From UBA4923 sp964606165 (GTDB lineage: Bacteria; Bacillota; Clostridia; Saccharofermentanales; DTU023), in the NCBI GenBank assembly GCA_964606165.1, contig CAZSFQ010000029.1, positions 1 through 10,773 on the forward strand: a DNA stretch of 10,773 bases, written 5' to 3'. The notes beneath the pieces were generated by a model that was not told where the DNA came from, searched no databases, and saw only the letters and a list, made by a program, of their open reading frames with translations. This document shows positions 1 to 6,592 of the stretch, piece after piece. The translations under genes and the position numbers were made by a program. How positions within the stretch are numbered: position 1 is the stretch's first letter; the number at the start of each line of letters is the position of its first letter.

Positions 1-80
1 TCTTACTCAAAATTAAGGTCCCGTCTTTTTCGCACTGTTCAATTTTCAAGGTCCATCCGCACCTTCCTCCCGAAAGGCGC
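1..80 (-). promoter_or_regulatory. rRNA operon leader (5' of a 16S rRNA gene lying off the left edge)
   Basis: Read on the minus strand, this stretch follows the promoter at 87-115 and contains CTTGAAAATTGAACAG (35-50). This is very close to the CTTTGAAAACTGAACA-type box that precedes 16S rRNA in Bacillota, where the region acts as a boxA-like antitermination and processing signal. A hairpin sits at the predicted 5' end, with 7-base arms at 59-65 and 74-80. No part of the mature 16S sequence (AGAGTTTGATC) is visible, so the gene itself must start beyond position 1. A similar box also occurs in 16S-23S spacers, but the promoter directly upstream favours the 16S leader. The identification comes from the motif plus the promoter, not from seeing the rRNA. 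Confidence 0.75.
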
Positions 81-86
81 TTTGCT

Positions 87-115
87 AGAATAACAGCCAT
101 TACATGCCTTGTCAA
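87..115 (-). promoter_or_regulatory. Strong sigma-A promoter of the rRNA operon
   Basis: On the minus strand a perfect -35 TTGACA (110-115) is separated by exactly 17 bases from a -10 TATTCT (87-92). The predicted start of transcription is near position 80, at the top of the rRNA-type leader. A perfect -35 with optimal spacing fits a highly expressed stable-RNA gene. Only one clear promoter is visible; I looked upstream for the tandem second promoter common in rrn operons and did not find a convincing one. Confidence 0.8.
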
Positions 116-133
116 CTGCTGTTTCCTATGAAT

Positions 134-162
134 TTGCATTTCTGAATGTATAACGGTATAAA
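134..162 (+). promoter_or_regulatory. Candidate sigma-A promoter facing right
   Basis: TTGCAT (134-139) and TATAAA (157-162) are separated by 17 bases on the plus strand, with five of six matches to each consensus box. It lies back to back with the rRNA promoter. A transcript from here would start near 169 and meet the hairpin at 300-326 before reaching the permease at 577. It could drive a short RNA, or the transporter operon through partial readthrough. No experimental support; part of the AT-rich sequence could also serve the rRNA promoter. Confidence 0.45.
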
Positions 163-168
163 GACCTT

Positions 169-337
169 AAGTTCTGGTATCAGGCCGCTTCAACCGGTAT
201 ATCTTCCCTTTGATCCGGCCATGCGGCAGATTGAGCGGATTAAATCCATATGACATTTCTGTTTCACTATTTGTCCGGGCGTCCGGTTAAGCCGGAAAAG
301 GGGCCATCTCTTTTTGAGACAGCCCCTCACATTTTTA
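169..337 (+). ncRNA. Possible short untranslated transcript or attenuated leader
   Basis: This segment is bounded by the promoter-like site at 134-162 and by a hairpin followed by a T-run at 300-336. It contains no plausible protein gene: the only ATG-led plus-strand frame I found is about ten codons long and lacks a ribosome-binding site. Small inverted repeats are visible, for example TCCGG/CCGGA at 282-286 and 292-296. I do not recognise a known riboswitch, T-box, 6S or SRP RNA motif. It may be a small RNA, an attenuator ahead of the ABC operon, or just non-functional spacer. Confidence 0.25.
296..337 (+). terminator. Hairpin terminator, possibly active in both directions
   Basis: Arms 300-310 (GGGGCCATCTC) and 316-326 (GAGACAGCCCC) form nine base pairs with two internal mismatches around a TTTTT loop. 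On the plus strand TCACA then TTTTT follows (332-336). On the minus strand the stem runs directly into TTTT (complement of 296-299). The tails are modest in both directions, so the efficiency is uncertain. The arm sequences recur in the hairpin at 4479-4527. Confidence 0.55.
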
Positions 338-576
338 TACCCTGCTCTTGAGGTAAATCAGAAGACCGGTCACCTTCTTACAAAACACTGGGAGCCGTGG
401 TTTTGATCCTGCCGTTGACTTCTGAAAACTTGGGAAGCATCGCTCAAGACCATTTTGTACGACTGCCGCGTGAAAGACGGGATGAGTGCTGGAAAGGGTT
501 TGAACAAGGCAAAGTGATTAACATTCGAGTTGTGCTAGCCTGTATTTTGAATTGAATCTTCACCTGGAGGCCAAGC
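338..576. other. Spacer without a convincing gene, upstream of the permease
   Basis: About 240 bases separate the hairpin from the permease start. One plus-strand frame is open from 352 to the TGA at 556-558 but has no ATG, and its only early GTG (397) lacks a properly spaced ribosome-binding site. Frames open on the minus strand start inside the permease and are antisense. I see no protein family, tRNA or repeat here. The right end holds the permease ribosome-binding site (TGGAGG, 565-570) and perhaps its own promoter. Confidence 0.5.
518..546 (+). promoter_or_regulatory. Weak candidate promoter for the ABC transporter operon
   Basis: TTAACA (518-523) lies 17 bases before TGTATT (541-546) on the plus strand, which would place a transcript start about 25 bases ahead of the GTG start at 577. 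The -10 match is poor. This is the best I can find between the hairpin and the permease; the alternative is readthrough from the promoter at 134-162. Confidence 0.25.
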
Positions 577-3500
577 GTGAATTTCCGAAATGGTATCAAG
601 AGTATGCTCAGAACACCTGTACGCACGGGACTGTTCCTTCTGTTGATTGCGGCAACCACGGTCTTCCTCTTCCTTTCCCTCAACACATGGTCCACCAGCA
701 AGGCTGTCTTGCGGGACAGCAACCAAGTATTCACGACCATCGTGACACTCAAGTATCGGGATGTGGGCGGATCAGGCGAAGGCTACCTCTCTTCGGAGAC
801 CCTGGCGGATCTGGAGGCCATCGACTTTGATGCCATTGCATCCAATAAGCATGTGAAACTCTGGCAGCCGTCCAGTGTCTCCTTCGGATCCGCCCAAGGC
901 TTCATGTCCAAGGCAAGGAGTTCACGCTACGCTTATACGGGCGTCTTCCTGGTAACCGGTATTCGACAGTATGATGCCGAGGGATCCTACACCGGGAAGA
1001 TCGTGGAGACCTTATATTCCATCAAACCTTATGAGAGCGGGCGAACCGTCTTCTTCCAAGGCAGCTTCGAAGAGCTGGGCTTTGAGCCGGATCAGGACGC
1101 CACTTATATCATTCATACGAAAAACATGAACCTTGACGGGAGCGGCCTGGCCCTACAGATCGTCCCTTTTTACAGTAGCAGAGCAGAAGACCACGGCATT
1201 GATACAGGCGCCATCAGCCCCTTCTACGAGGTCAGGCCCGACCAAGACCCTCTGACAACCGAAAGGGCCATCTATTATGAGATTGCCGCTTATTATGACG
1301 CCATGAATCGTGCGCTGCCCGTTTACAGCGTCATAGATCTCTCAGGGATCGAAGAATTTCATCAGAACTATCTTCTTCTGGAATCAGGACGCCTTTTTAC
1401 AAGAGAAGAGGCGGAGGCCGGGAAGAAGCTGGCAGTGATCTCAACCACGGTGGCCAACAGGATGGAGCTGGAGCTTGGCGATGACTTGACCGTCCTTTTG
1501 CCTGAAGAGGCCGTCCCCGGCTTCTATGAGTGGGGACTGGAGCTGACCCGTGAGGAGACCTATGAGATCGTCGGTATCGTCGGCTATCATGAGAACTACC
1601 ATGAGAATATCTACGTCGCCGCAGCCGCGGTCGACGCCCGGCCTGCCGGCTACGACACGGACCTGGGACAGGCAACCATTGAGAATGGAAGCACGGCAAG
1701 CTTCCTTTCAGAGATCGGGCCCTTGCTGGCCGATGATATCGTCGTCACCGCCTATGACCAGGGTTACCAGACAATGGCGGACTCCATCTCGGTCGTCCGC
1801 AAGGCCTCTATTGCCCTCTCGGTCATCACCTTCTTTCTGACCTTGGCCGTTCTCATCTTCTTCACCTATCAGTACGCCGGTTCCCAGCGCGAGGCCGTCG
1901 GCATCATGCGCAGCTTTGGCGCAACAAAAAAGGAGAGCCGGCGCTATCTCCTTGCAGGTTCTGGCCTCATCAGTTTTGCGGCCGTTACAGGCGGGATTCT
2001 CATTGGTATGCACTATGCGGAGGACCTGGTTTCCTACGTCCTTGACTTTGTCTCTGACCTTCAGGTGGTGGACATTCGCTACAGTGACGGTTTCCATGGT
2101 CTGGTCAAGCCCTTCAGTCCGGTAATTACCCTGTCCTATGGCTTTGCCGTCGCCGTCGGCCTGGCGCTTCTGGCACTGGCGCTGGGGATGTTACTCTTTT
2201 TTGCCGAGCGGACCATAAGCGGTCATCTGATCAGTCATCGGGAGAAGGTTCATATACCCCGCCCTGTCAAGGATTCTTCGGTTGCCTTCCGGGGATCCTT
2301 CCGGCAGGCTGTCCTGGCCATCCGCAGAAGCAAGGGGCGCTCCTGGCTCACTGTATTCCTGGGGGTGACCACCCTGCTCTTCCTGGCTTCCATCCCGCAA
2401 ATGCTCAATTCCTATAAGCTTGCGCGGAATGAACTCTATGAGGGAACGGTTCTGATAGGCTATGCCTCCAAGAGAGATGGACACTTCTCCGATCAATTAG
2501 TGATTCCCAATACCCAGGCGAAAATCCTGCTGGATGATGTCCAAGGCATAGAGGATGTTTCTTACAGCTACAAGACCCACTATCAATATCTGGGTATCGT
2601 CCGGCATGCAGACGGCTCCCTGGGGAATGCCGAAAGTATGCCCAACATCACGAGTTCCTACCAGTTGGAAAATGTACTGGCAGCCTTGCATTATCAGCCC
2701 AACATCGTATTCACGGATCAGGTGGGTCAGGCCCCGGAGTTCCTCTTTTCTGAATTTCATGGCAGCTTCATGGAGGGGTGGAGCGAGGAGCGTTTCAGCA
2801 AGAGGGACTGGAATATGCTGCCGGTGATCATCCCCCACGCCATGATGAGTGCCTATGCCATTGAGTACGGGGACATCATCAGTTTCTATACCCAGGATCA
2901 CTTCTACGAGGCGCACTCGCCCTCTCTTCGGTTCATGGAGGCTGAGGTTGTCGGCTCTTTTAAAGGTTTAACGGCCTGGAGTCATATCTACGCCCCGCCT
3001 CCCCTGGGGGCGCTGGAGCCCGGGAATTCATCTCTGAATGAGATTCTGAAGGAGATGGGCTTGGCCGATACGCGGCTCGAGACAGGAAGATATCGCGCTC
3101 CCTTTGGGTTCTGGAAGGATTTTACAGAGCAGCAGATTCTGGACATCAGTCTGGACAATTACTACATCTCGTCCATGGCCTTCAAGATAAGCGATCCGGC
3201 AAAGCTGACCGCAGTCCGGGATTCGCTTGAAAAGAACGGTTTTTCCGGGCCAGGATTCGACGGAAGTATCCGTGTCAGTCTTGTCCTTGAAGATTCCCAG
3301 TTTTTGGAAAAAGTCCGCTCGATTGATCAGAGGAGCTTCTATCTGGAACTGCTCTACCCGGTTCTTATTGTCCTGGTCATGCTTCTTGGTCTTCTTACAG
3401 GATTCCTGTCGGTCAGGGCCAGGCGCGAGAACATTGCCCTCATGCGAAGTCTGGGTACCAGGAAGAGCGCTATCTTCCGAACCATCTTCGGTGAACAGGC

Positions 3501-3681
3501 TCTCCTTCTCCTGCTGGGAAGCGGGATGGGGGCCGCCTTGTGGCTGCTTTTACGGGGACCTTCCGAACTCCAGTCAGTCAAGACCTATGCCTTTATGATG
3601 GGTTACGCCGCCAGCGCCTTCATCTCCATTATCCTGCAGAACCGCAAGTCAGCCTTAACCGTATTAAGTGAGAAAGAATAA
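577..3681 (+). CDS. ABC transporter permease with two FtsX-type modules (1034 aa)
   Basis: This is the membrane subunit of an ABC system of the FtsX/MacB superfamily. A first helix (about residues 17-39) is followed by a roughly 370-residue extracellular domain, then helices near 410-431, 459-479 and 517-540. A second module repeats the plan: a helix near 588-607, an extracellular domain of about 310 residues, then helices near 923-946, 970-990 and 1000-1020. Both modules carry the FtsX signature after their second helix: REAVGIMRSFGAT at 438-450 and RRENIALMRSLGT near 951-963. This gives about eight helices with two outward domains, so one chain probably supplies both permease halves. The start is GTG, chosen for the TGGAGG site six bases upstream. 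The ATPase gene follows after 12 bases. Substrate unknown: this class includes lipoprotein, peptide and antibiotic exporters and non-transporting mechanotransmission systems. Confidence 0.93.
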   Translation: MNFRNGIKSMLRTPVRTGLFLLLIAATTVFLFLSLNTWSTSKAVLRDSNQVFTTIVTLKYRDVGGSGEGYLSSETLADLEAIDFDAIASNKHVKLWQPSSVSFGSAQGFMSKARSSRYAYTGVFLVTGIRQYDAEGSYTGKIVETLYSIKPYESGRTVFFQGSFEELGFEPDQDATYIIHTKNMNLDGSGLALQIVPFYSSRAEDHGIDTGAISPFYEVRPDQDPLTTERAIYYEIAAYYDAMNRALPVYSVIDLSGIEEFHQNYLLLESGRLFTREEAEAGKKLAVISTTVANRMELELGDDLTVLLPEEAVPGFYEWGLELTREETYEIVGIVGYHENYHENIYVAAAAVDARPAGYDTDLGQATIENGSTASFLSEIGPLLADDIVVTAYDQGYQTMADSISVVRKASIALSVITFFLTLAVLIFFTYQYAGSQREAVGIMRSFGATKKESRRYLLAGSGLISFAAVTGGILIGMHYAEDLVSYVLDFVSDLQVVDIRYSDGFHGLVKPFSPVITLSYGFAVAVGLALLALALGMLLFFAERTISGHLISHREKVHIPRPVKDSSVAFRGSFRQAVLAIRRSKGRSWLTVFLGVTTLLFLASIPQMLNSYKLARNELYEGTVLIGYASKRDGHFSDQLVIPNTQAKILLDDVQGIEDVSYSYKTHYQYLGIVRHADGSLGNAESMPNITSSYQLENVLAALHYQPNIVFTDQVGQAPEFLFSEFHGSFMEGWSEERFSKRDWNMLPVIIPHAMMSAYAIEYGDIISFYTQDHFYEAHSPSLRFMEAEVVGSFKGLTAWSHIYAPPPLGALEPGNSSLNEILKEMGLADTRLETGRYRAPFGFWKDFTEQQILDISLDNYYISSMAFKISDPAKLTAVRDSLEKNGFSGPGFDGSIRVSLVLEDSQFLEKVRSIDQRSFYLELLYPVLIVLVMLLGLLTGFLSVRARRENIALMRSLGTRKSAIFRTIFGEQALLLLLGSGMGAALWLLLRGPSELQSVKTYAFMMGYAASAFISIILQNRKSALTVLSEKE

Positions 3682-3693
3682 GAGGATCAAAGT

Positions 3694-4365
3694 ATGTGTA
3701 TCATCCGCCTGGATTCAGTGCAATACAGCTATGTCAACCGCTATCAGACTGTTGAGGCACTCGAAAATGTCAGCTGCAGCTTCGAGCAGGGCAAAATCTA
3801 TGCCATTATCGGAAAGAGCGGAAGCGGTAAATCCACTATGCTCTCACTCATGGCTGGTCTTGATTTGCCCAGGCAAGGTGATGTCTACTTCCGCGGTCAA
3901 TCCACCCGTGACCTCGATCTTGATCAGTACCGCCGCGACCAGGTTGCCATCATTTACCAGAGCTTCCGCCTCTTTCCACTGCTCACAGCCCTTGAGAATG
4001 TCATGTATCCGATGGAACTTCACGGGATCAAGCCGCGTGTTGCCAAAGAGCGTGCCCAAGACTACATTCGCAGCGTATATCTGGGTGAAGACGAGTTTAA
4101 CCGCTTCCCCTCCATGCTCTCGGGCGGCGAACAACAGCGCATTGCCATCGCCCGCGCCCTGGCCATGGATACCGACCTGATTCTTGCGGACGAGCCGTCA
4201 GGCAACCTGGATTCGGCGACAGCCCGGTCCATTATTGAACTGCTCGCTGACCTTGCCCACCAACAGAACTACTGTGTCGCAATTGTGACCCATGACCGTG
4301 AAATCATGGATATGGTGGATGTGACCTACCAGATGCGTGATGGGGTGCTCCTGCAGGATGAGTGA
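3694..4365 (+). CDS. ABC transporter ATP-binding protein, MacB/LolD-like (223 aa)
   Basis: This is the cytoplasmic ATPase that should power the preceding permease. All motifs of a working nucleotide-binding domain are present: Walker A GKSGSGKST (40-48), Q-loop glutamine at 89, signature LSGGEQQR (142-149), Walker B ending in D166-E167, D-loop SGNLD (169-173) and H-loop histidine 200. The short length with no extra domain, and the DEPSGNLD stretch, are typical of the LolD/MacB/FtsE group that works with FtsX-type permeases. The ribosome-binding site AGAGGA (3681-3686) begins at the last base of the permease stop codon, seven bases before the ATG, so the two genes are surely one operon. Most such operons place the ATPase first; here the permease comes first. 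Substrate not predictable from the sequence. Confidence 0.95.
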   Translation: MCIIRLDSVQYSYVNRYQTVEALENVSCSFEQGKIYAIIGKSGSGKSTMLSLMAGLDLPRQGDVYFRGQSTRDLDLDQYRRDQVAIIYQSFRLFPLLTALENVMYPMELHGIKPRVAKERAQDYIRSVYLGEDEFNRFPSMLSGGEQQRIAIARALAMDTDLILADEPSGNLDSATARSIIELLADLAHQQNYCVAIVTHDREIMDMVDVTYQMRDGVLLQDE

Positions 4366-4443
4366 CGCGGGGCAAGGTCCTGGATACGCAAAGTTTTTAT
4401 AGATCAGTTGGTACGGATGGCTTTGCAGAGGGCTTCGGGACAC

Positions 4444-4466
4444 ACAGGTCAAATCACCCTGTTTTT
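4444..4466 (+). terminator. Possible weak terminator after the ABC operon
   Basis: ACAGG (4444-4448) and CCTGT (4458-4462) form a five-base-pair stem with a nine-base loop, and a run of five T's (4462-4466) starts at the stem's last base. The stem is short, so it may be incidental; the larger hairpin about 15 bases downstream may do the work. Confidence 0.3.
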
Positions 4467-4470
4467 CCGG

Positions 4471-4530
4471 ATAATAAAAAAAGGGGCTGCCTCTTAGCAC
4501 TTAACAGTGTTTTGAGACAGCCTCTTTTGG
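4471..4530 (-). terminator. Strong hairpin terminator of the gyrA-pepF operon, probably also stopping the convergent ABC operon
   Basis: Arms 4480-4493 and 4514-4527 pair over 14 positions with one G-T wobble and one mismatch. A small apical stem CACT/AGTG (4498-4501 with 4506-4509) closes a TAAC loop. On the minus strand the stem runs into seven T's followed by ATTAT, a classic intrinsic terminator 34 bases after the last gene of that operon. On the plus strand only four T's follow (4525-4528), so it would be weaker in that direction. Confidence 0.85.
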
Positions 4531-4563
4531 TTACACCAGTCCACCTGGACCATGCGTTCCCTC

Positions 4564-4743
4564 TCAGCGGTCCGCCTTTTTCATTTCCTCTTCCAGCTGT
4601 TCGGCCAGCTTCATTTCATAAGACCGCTTCTTGTTCCAATAGCGTTCTTTTCGTGCCTGCAGCTTCTGCATGAGGGCGACCAGGCCGATCAGGGCCGCCA
4701 CGACGACGATCAGTCCAAGAAAATAATAAACTTTATCAATCAT
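4564..4743 (-). CDS. Small single-helix membrane protein (59 aa), coupled to pepF
   Basis: The protein starts MIDKVYYFLGLIVVVAAL, giving one strongly hydrophobic helix at about residues 5-25. A basic stretch follows (QKLQARKERYWNKKR, 26-40), then a charged helix rich in E, K and L (about 41-58) that could form a short coiled coil. The basic flank after the helix predicts the C-terminus inside the cell. The ATG overlaps the pepF stop codon as TAATG, and GGAGG lies 13 bases upstream (4757-4761), so translation is probably coupled to pepF. The terminator lies directly downstream, making this the last gene of the operon. I do not recognise a family. The overlap, helix and position support a real gene; its function is unknown. 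Confidence 0.7.
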   Translation of the reverse strand: MIDKVYYFLGLIVVVAALIGLVALMQKLQARKERYWNKKRSYEMKLAEQLEEEMKKADR

Positions 4744-6581
4744 TATTTAATCAGGGCCTCCATCTCGTCCAGGGAGCGCTCAAAAGCGTCAAGCGCACCG
4801 ACAATGGTCTCAGCCCGGGTCATGTCGACGCCTGCCTTTTTCAATACATCAATGGGCCAGTCAGAAGAGCCCGAGGACAGGAAGCCCAGGTAACGGTCGA
4901 CAGCCGGCTGCCCCTCCTTGAGGATGGTTTGGGCGAAGGCGGTGGCCGCCGCAAAGCCGGTCGCGTATTGGAAGACGTAGAAGTTGTAGTAAAAGTGTGG
5001 GATCCTGGCCCATTCGTTGGCGATATCGGGATCGAAGGTCAGGGCCTCGCCGTAGTACTTCTTGTTAAGTTCGCCGTACTGCTCACTCAGAAATTCAGCT
5101 GTCAGCGCAGTGCCGGACTCATCCGCCTCATGGATCAGGTGTTCGTACTCAGCGAACTGGGTCTGGCGAAAGACCGTACCCTTGAAGCCGTCCAGATAGT
5201 GATTGATAACGGCGGCCCGCATCTTGTCATCATCGGCTGTCTTCAAAAGATAGTCGGTCAGGAGCACCTCATTGCAGGTTGAGGCGATTTCCGCAAGGAA
5301 GATAGGATAATCCCCGTATTGGAAGGGTTGGGACTTGCGGGTGAAATAGGAGTGCAGGCTGTGGCCCAGTTCATGCGCAAGGGTATAAAGATTGTCCAGG
5401 GTGCCCTGCCAGCTGATCAGGATAAAGGGGTTGGTCTTGTAAGAGCCGCCCGAATAGGCGCCGGAACGCTTGCCGGCGTTGACGGCCCAGTCGATCCAGC
5501 GTTCATCAAAGGCCCGTTTCAGGACGGCGGTATATTCCTCGCCCAGGGGGGCCAGCGCCTTGTAAAGGATCTCTTTGGCTTCATCAAAGGAATAGTGGGG
5601 GTCGATATCCTCAACCAGCGGTACATACATATCGTAGGAGTGAAGCTCTTCTACGCCCAGTATCTTCTTGCGCAGTTCCACGTAGCGGTGCAAGAGCGGC
5701 AGACGCTGGTTGACGGCCTCAAGAAGGCTGTCATAGACCGGCTCAGGGACGGCATTCTTAAACAGCGATGCTTCGCGACCTGTTTTGAAACCGCGGATAT
5801 TCTTGTTGTAGGTGTTGACGCGGATGGCATTGGACAGGGTGGTGGCACAGGTATTGCGGAACTGGCCGAAAGTTTTGTACATGCTGGCAAATGCCTCGCG
5901 GCGCACGCGGGGATCACGGCTTTCCAGATAGAGGCTGTAATGGGCGTGGGACATCTCGACGGTTTCACCCTTTTCGTTGACAATGGGATCAAAGGTCATG
6001 TCAGCATTTGAAAGGATGCCGTAAATTTCGTCAGGGCTTTCGAAGATCTGGCTGGCCCGGGCCAGCAGCGCCTCTTCTTGCGGAGACAGCTGGTATTCCT
6101 TCTCACGCATGATATCGTCAAAAAAGTGGCGGTAGTCGGAGAGCTCCGGCTTATCTTCAATGAAACGGCCAATGGTCTCTTCGGGGATATTGGCGAGCTC
6201 CGGTTCAAACCAGGCGTCCTCCCCCATAAGAGCCGCCATCAGGGCGCCAAATCTGCCCTTCATGGCCATAAAAACGGGATCGGCTGTATCCTCGTCACTT
6301 CGATGATAAGCGTAGGTGGCGAGTGTCCACAGCTGGAGAGCCATTGTCTCTCTGTGTTTGATGGCCTCAAAAAGCGTTTCAGCCGACTCGGACAGCCTGC
6401 CGGAATATTTGCCTACCTGGTCCATTTTCCCCGAAAGGTCGGCAAAGGAAGCCTCCCAGGCATCAAGGCCTGCGAAAACCGTGGTCATGTCCCAAGTTTG
6501 TTCAAGAGGGACCTCTGAGCGTTTCATCTGCTTTGCTGCTTTCTTTTTGTTTGCGTCGTCTTCCTTTATCTTATAAGCCAT
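4743..6581 (-). CDS. pepF: Oligoendopeptidase F, M3-family zinc metallopeptidase (612 aa)
   Basis: This cytoplasmic peptidase cleaves short peptides of roughly 7-17 residues and takes part in peptide turnover. The zinc site is complete: HELGH at 403-407 supplies two histidines and the catalytic glutamate, and the third ligand is E431 in AEIAST, 24 residues after the second histidine. The tyrosine-rich stretch HFYYNFYVFQYATG near the C-terminus is the conserved M3B substrate-binding segment. Length matches the family (about 600). The N-terminus starts with about 18 extra lysine-rich residues before the usual RSEVPLEQTWDM region. I keep this start because GAGGTGAG (6587-6594) is well spaced and overlaps the gyrA stop codon. 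An ATG at codon 19 is the alternative. The gene is 11 bases behind gyrA and so probably cotranscribed with it. Confidence 0.95.
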   Translation of the reverse strand: MAYKIKEDDANKKKAAKQMKRSEVPLEQTWDMTTVFAGLDAWEASFADLSGKMDQVGKYSGRLSESAETLFEAIKHRETMALQLWTLATYAYHRSDEDTADPVFMAMKGRFGALMAALMGEDAWFEPELANIPEETIGRFIEDKPELSDYRHFFDDIMREKEYQLSPQEEALLARASQIFESPDEIYGILSNADMTFDPIVNEKGETVEMSHAHYSLYLESRDPRVRREAFASMYKTFGQFRNTCATTLSNAIRVNTYNKNIRGFKTGREASLFKNAVPEPVYDSLLEAVNQRLPLLHRYVELRKKILGVEELHSYDMYVPLVEDIDPHYSFDEAKEILYKALAPLGEEYTAVLKRAFDERWIDWAVNAGKRSGAYSGGSYKTNPFILISWQGTLDNLYTLAHELGHSLHSYFTRKSQPFQYGDYPIFLAEIASTCNEVLLTDYLLKTADDDKMRAAVINHYLDGFKGTVFRQTQFAEYEHLIHEADESGTALTAEFLSEQYGELNKKYYGEALTFDPDIANEWARIPHFYYNFYVFQYATGFAAATAFAQTILKEGQPAVDRYLGFLSSGSSDWPIDVLKKAGVDMTRAETIVGALDAFERSLDEMEALIK

Positions 6582-6592
6582 TTCTGCTCACC

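Noticed and set aside
167..256. Minus-strand frame of about 28 codons (MSYGFNPLNLPHGR...) between the hairpin and the rRNA promoter
   Set aside because: It begins at an ATG but has only a weak purine stretch upstream. I briefly considered a transposase remnant because of the nearby hairpin, but could not match it to any family with confidence.
352..558. Open plus-strand frame before the permease
   Set aside because: It has no ATG and its only early GTG lacks a usable ribosome-binding site. The predicted peptide resembles no family I know, and the length is within chance expectation.
4366..4563. Search for a gene between the ABC operon and the small membrane protein
   Set aside because: The plus-strand frame running through here (4362-4673) overlaps the ATPase gene end, the terminator and the small minus-strand gene, and has no start signal. 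The stretch holds terminators only.
5319..6011. Plus-strand open frame of 230 codons inside pepF
   Set aside because: It is antisense to a clear M3 peptidase with all active-site residues, has no ribosome-binding site, and its translation shows no recognisable family. Long antisense frames are expected in GC-rich genes.
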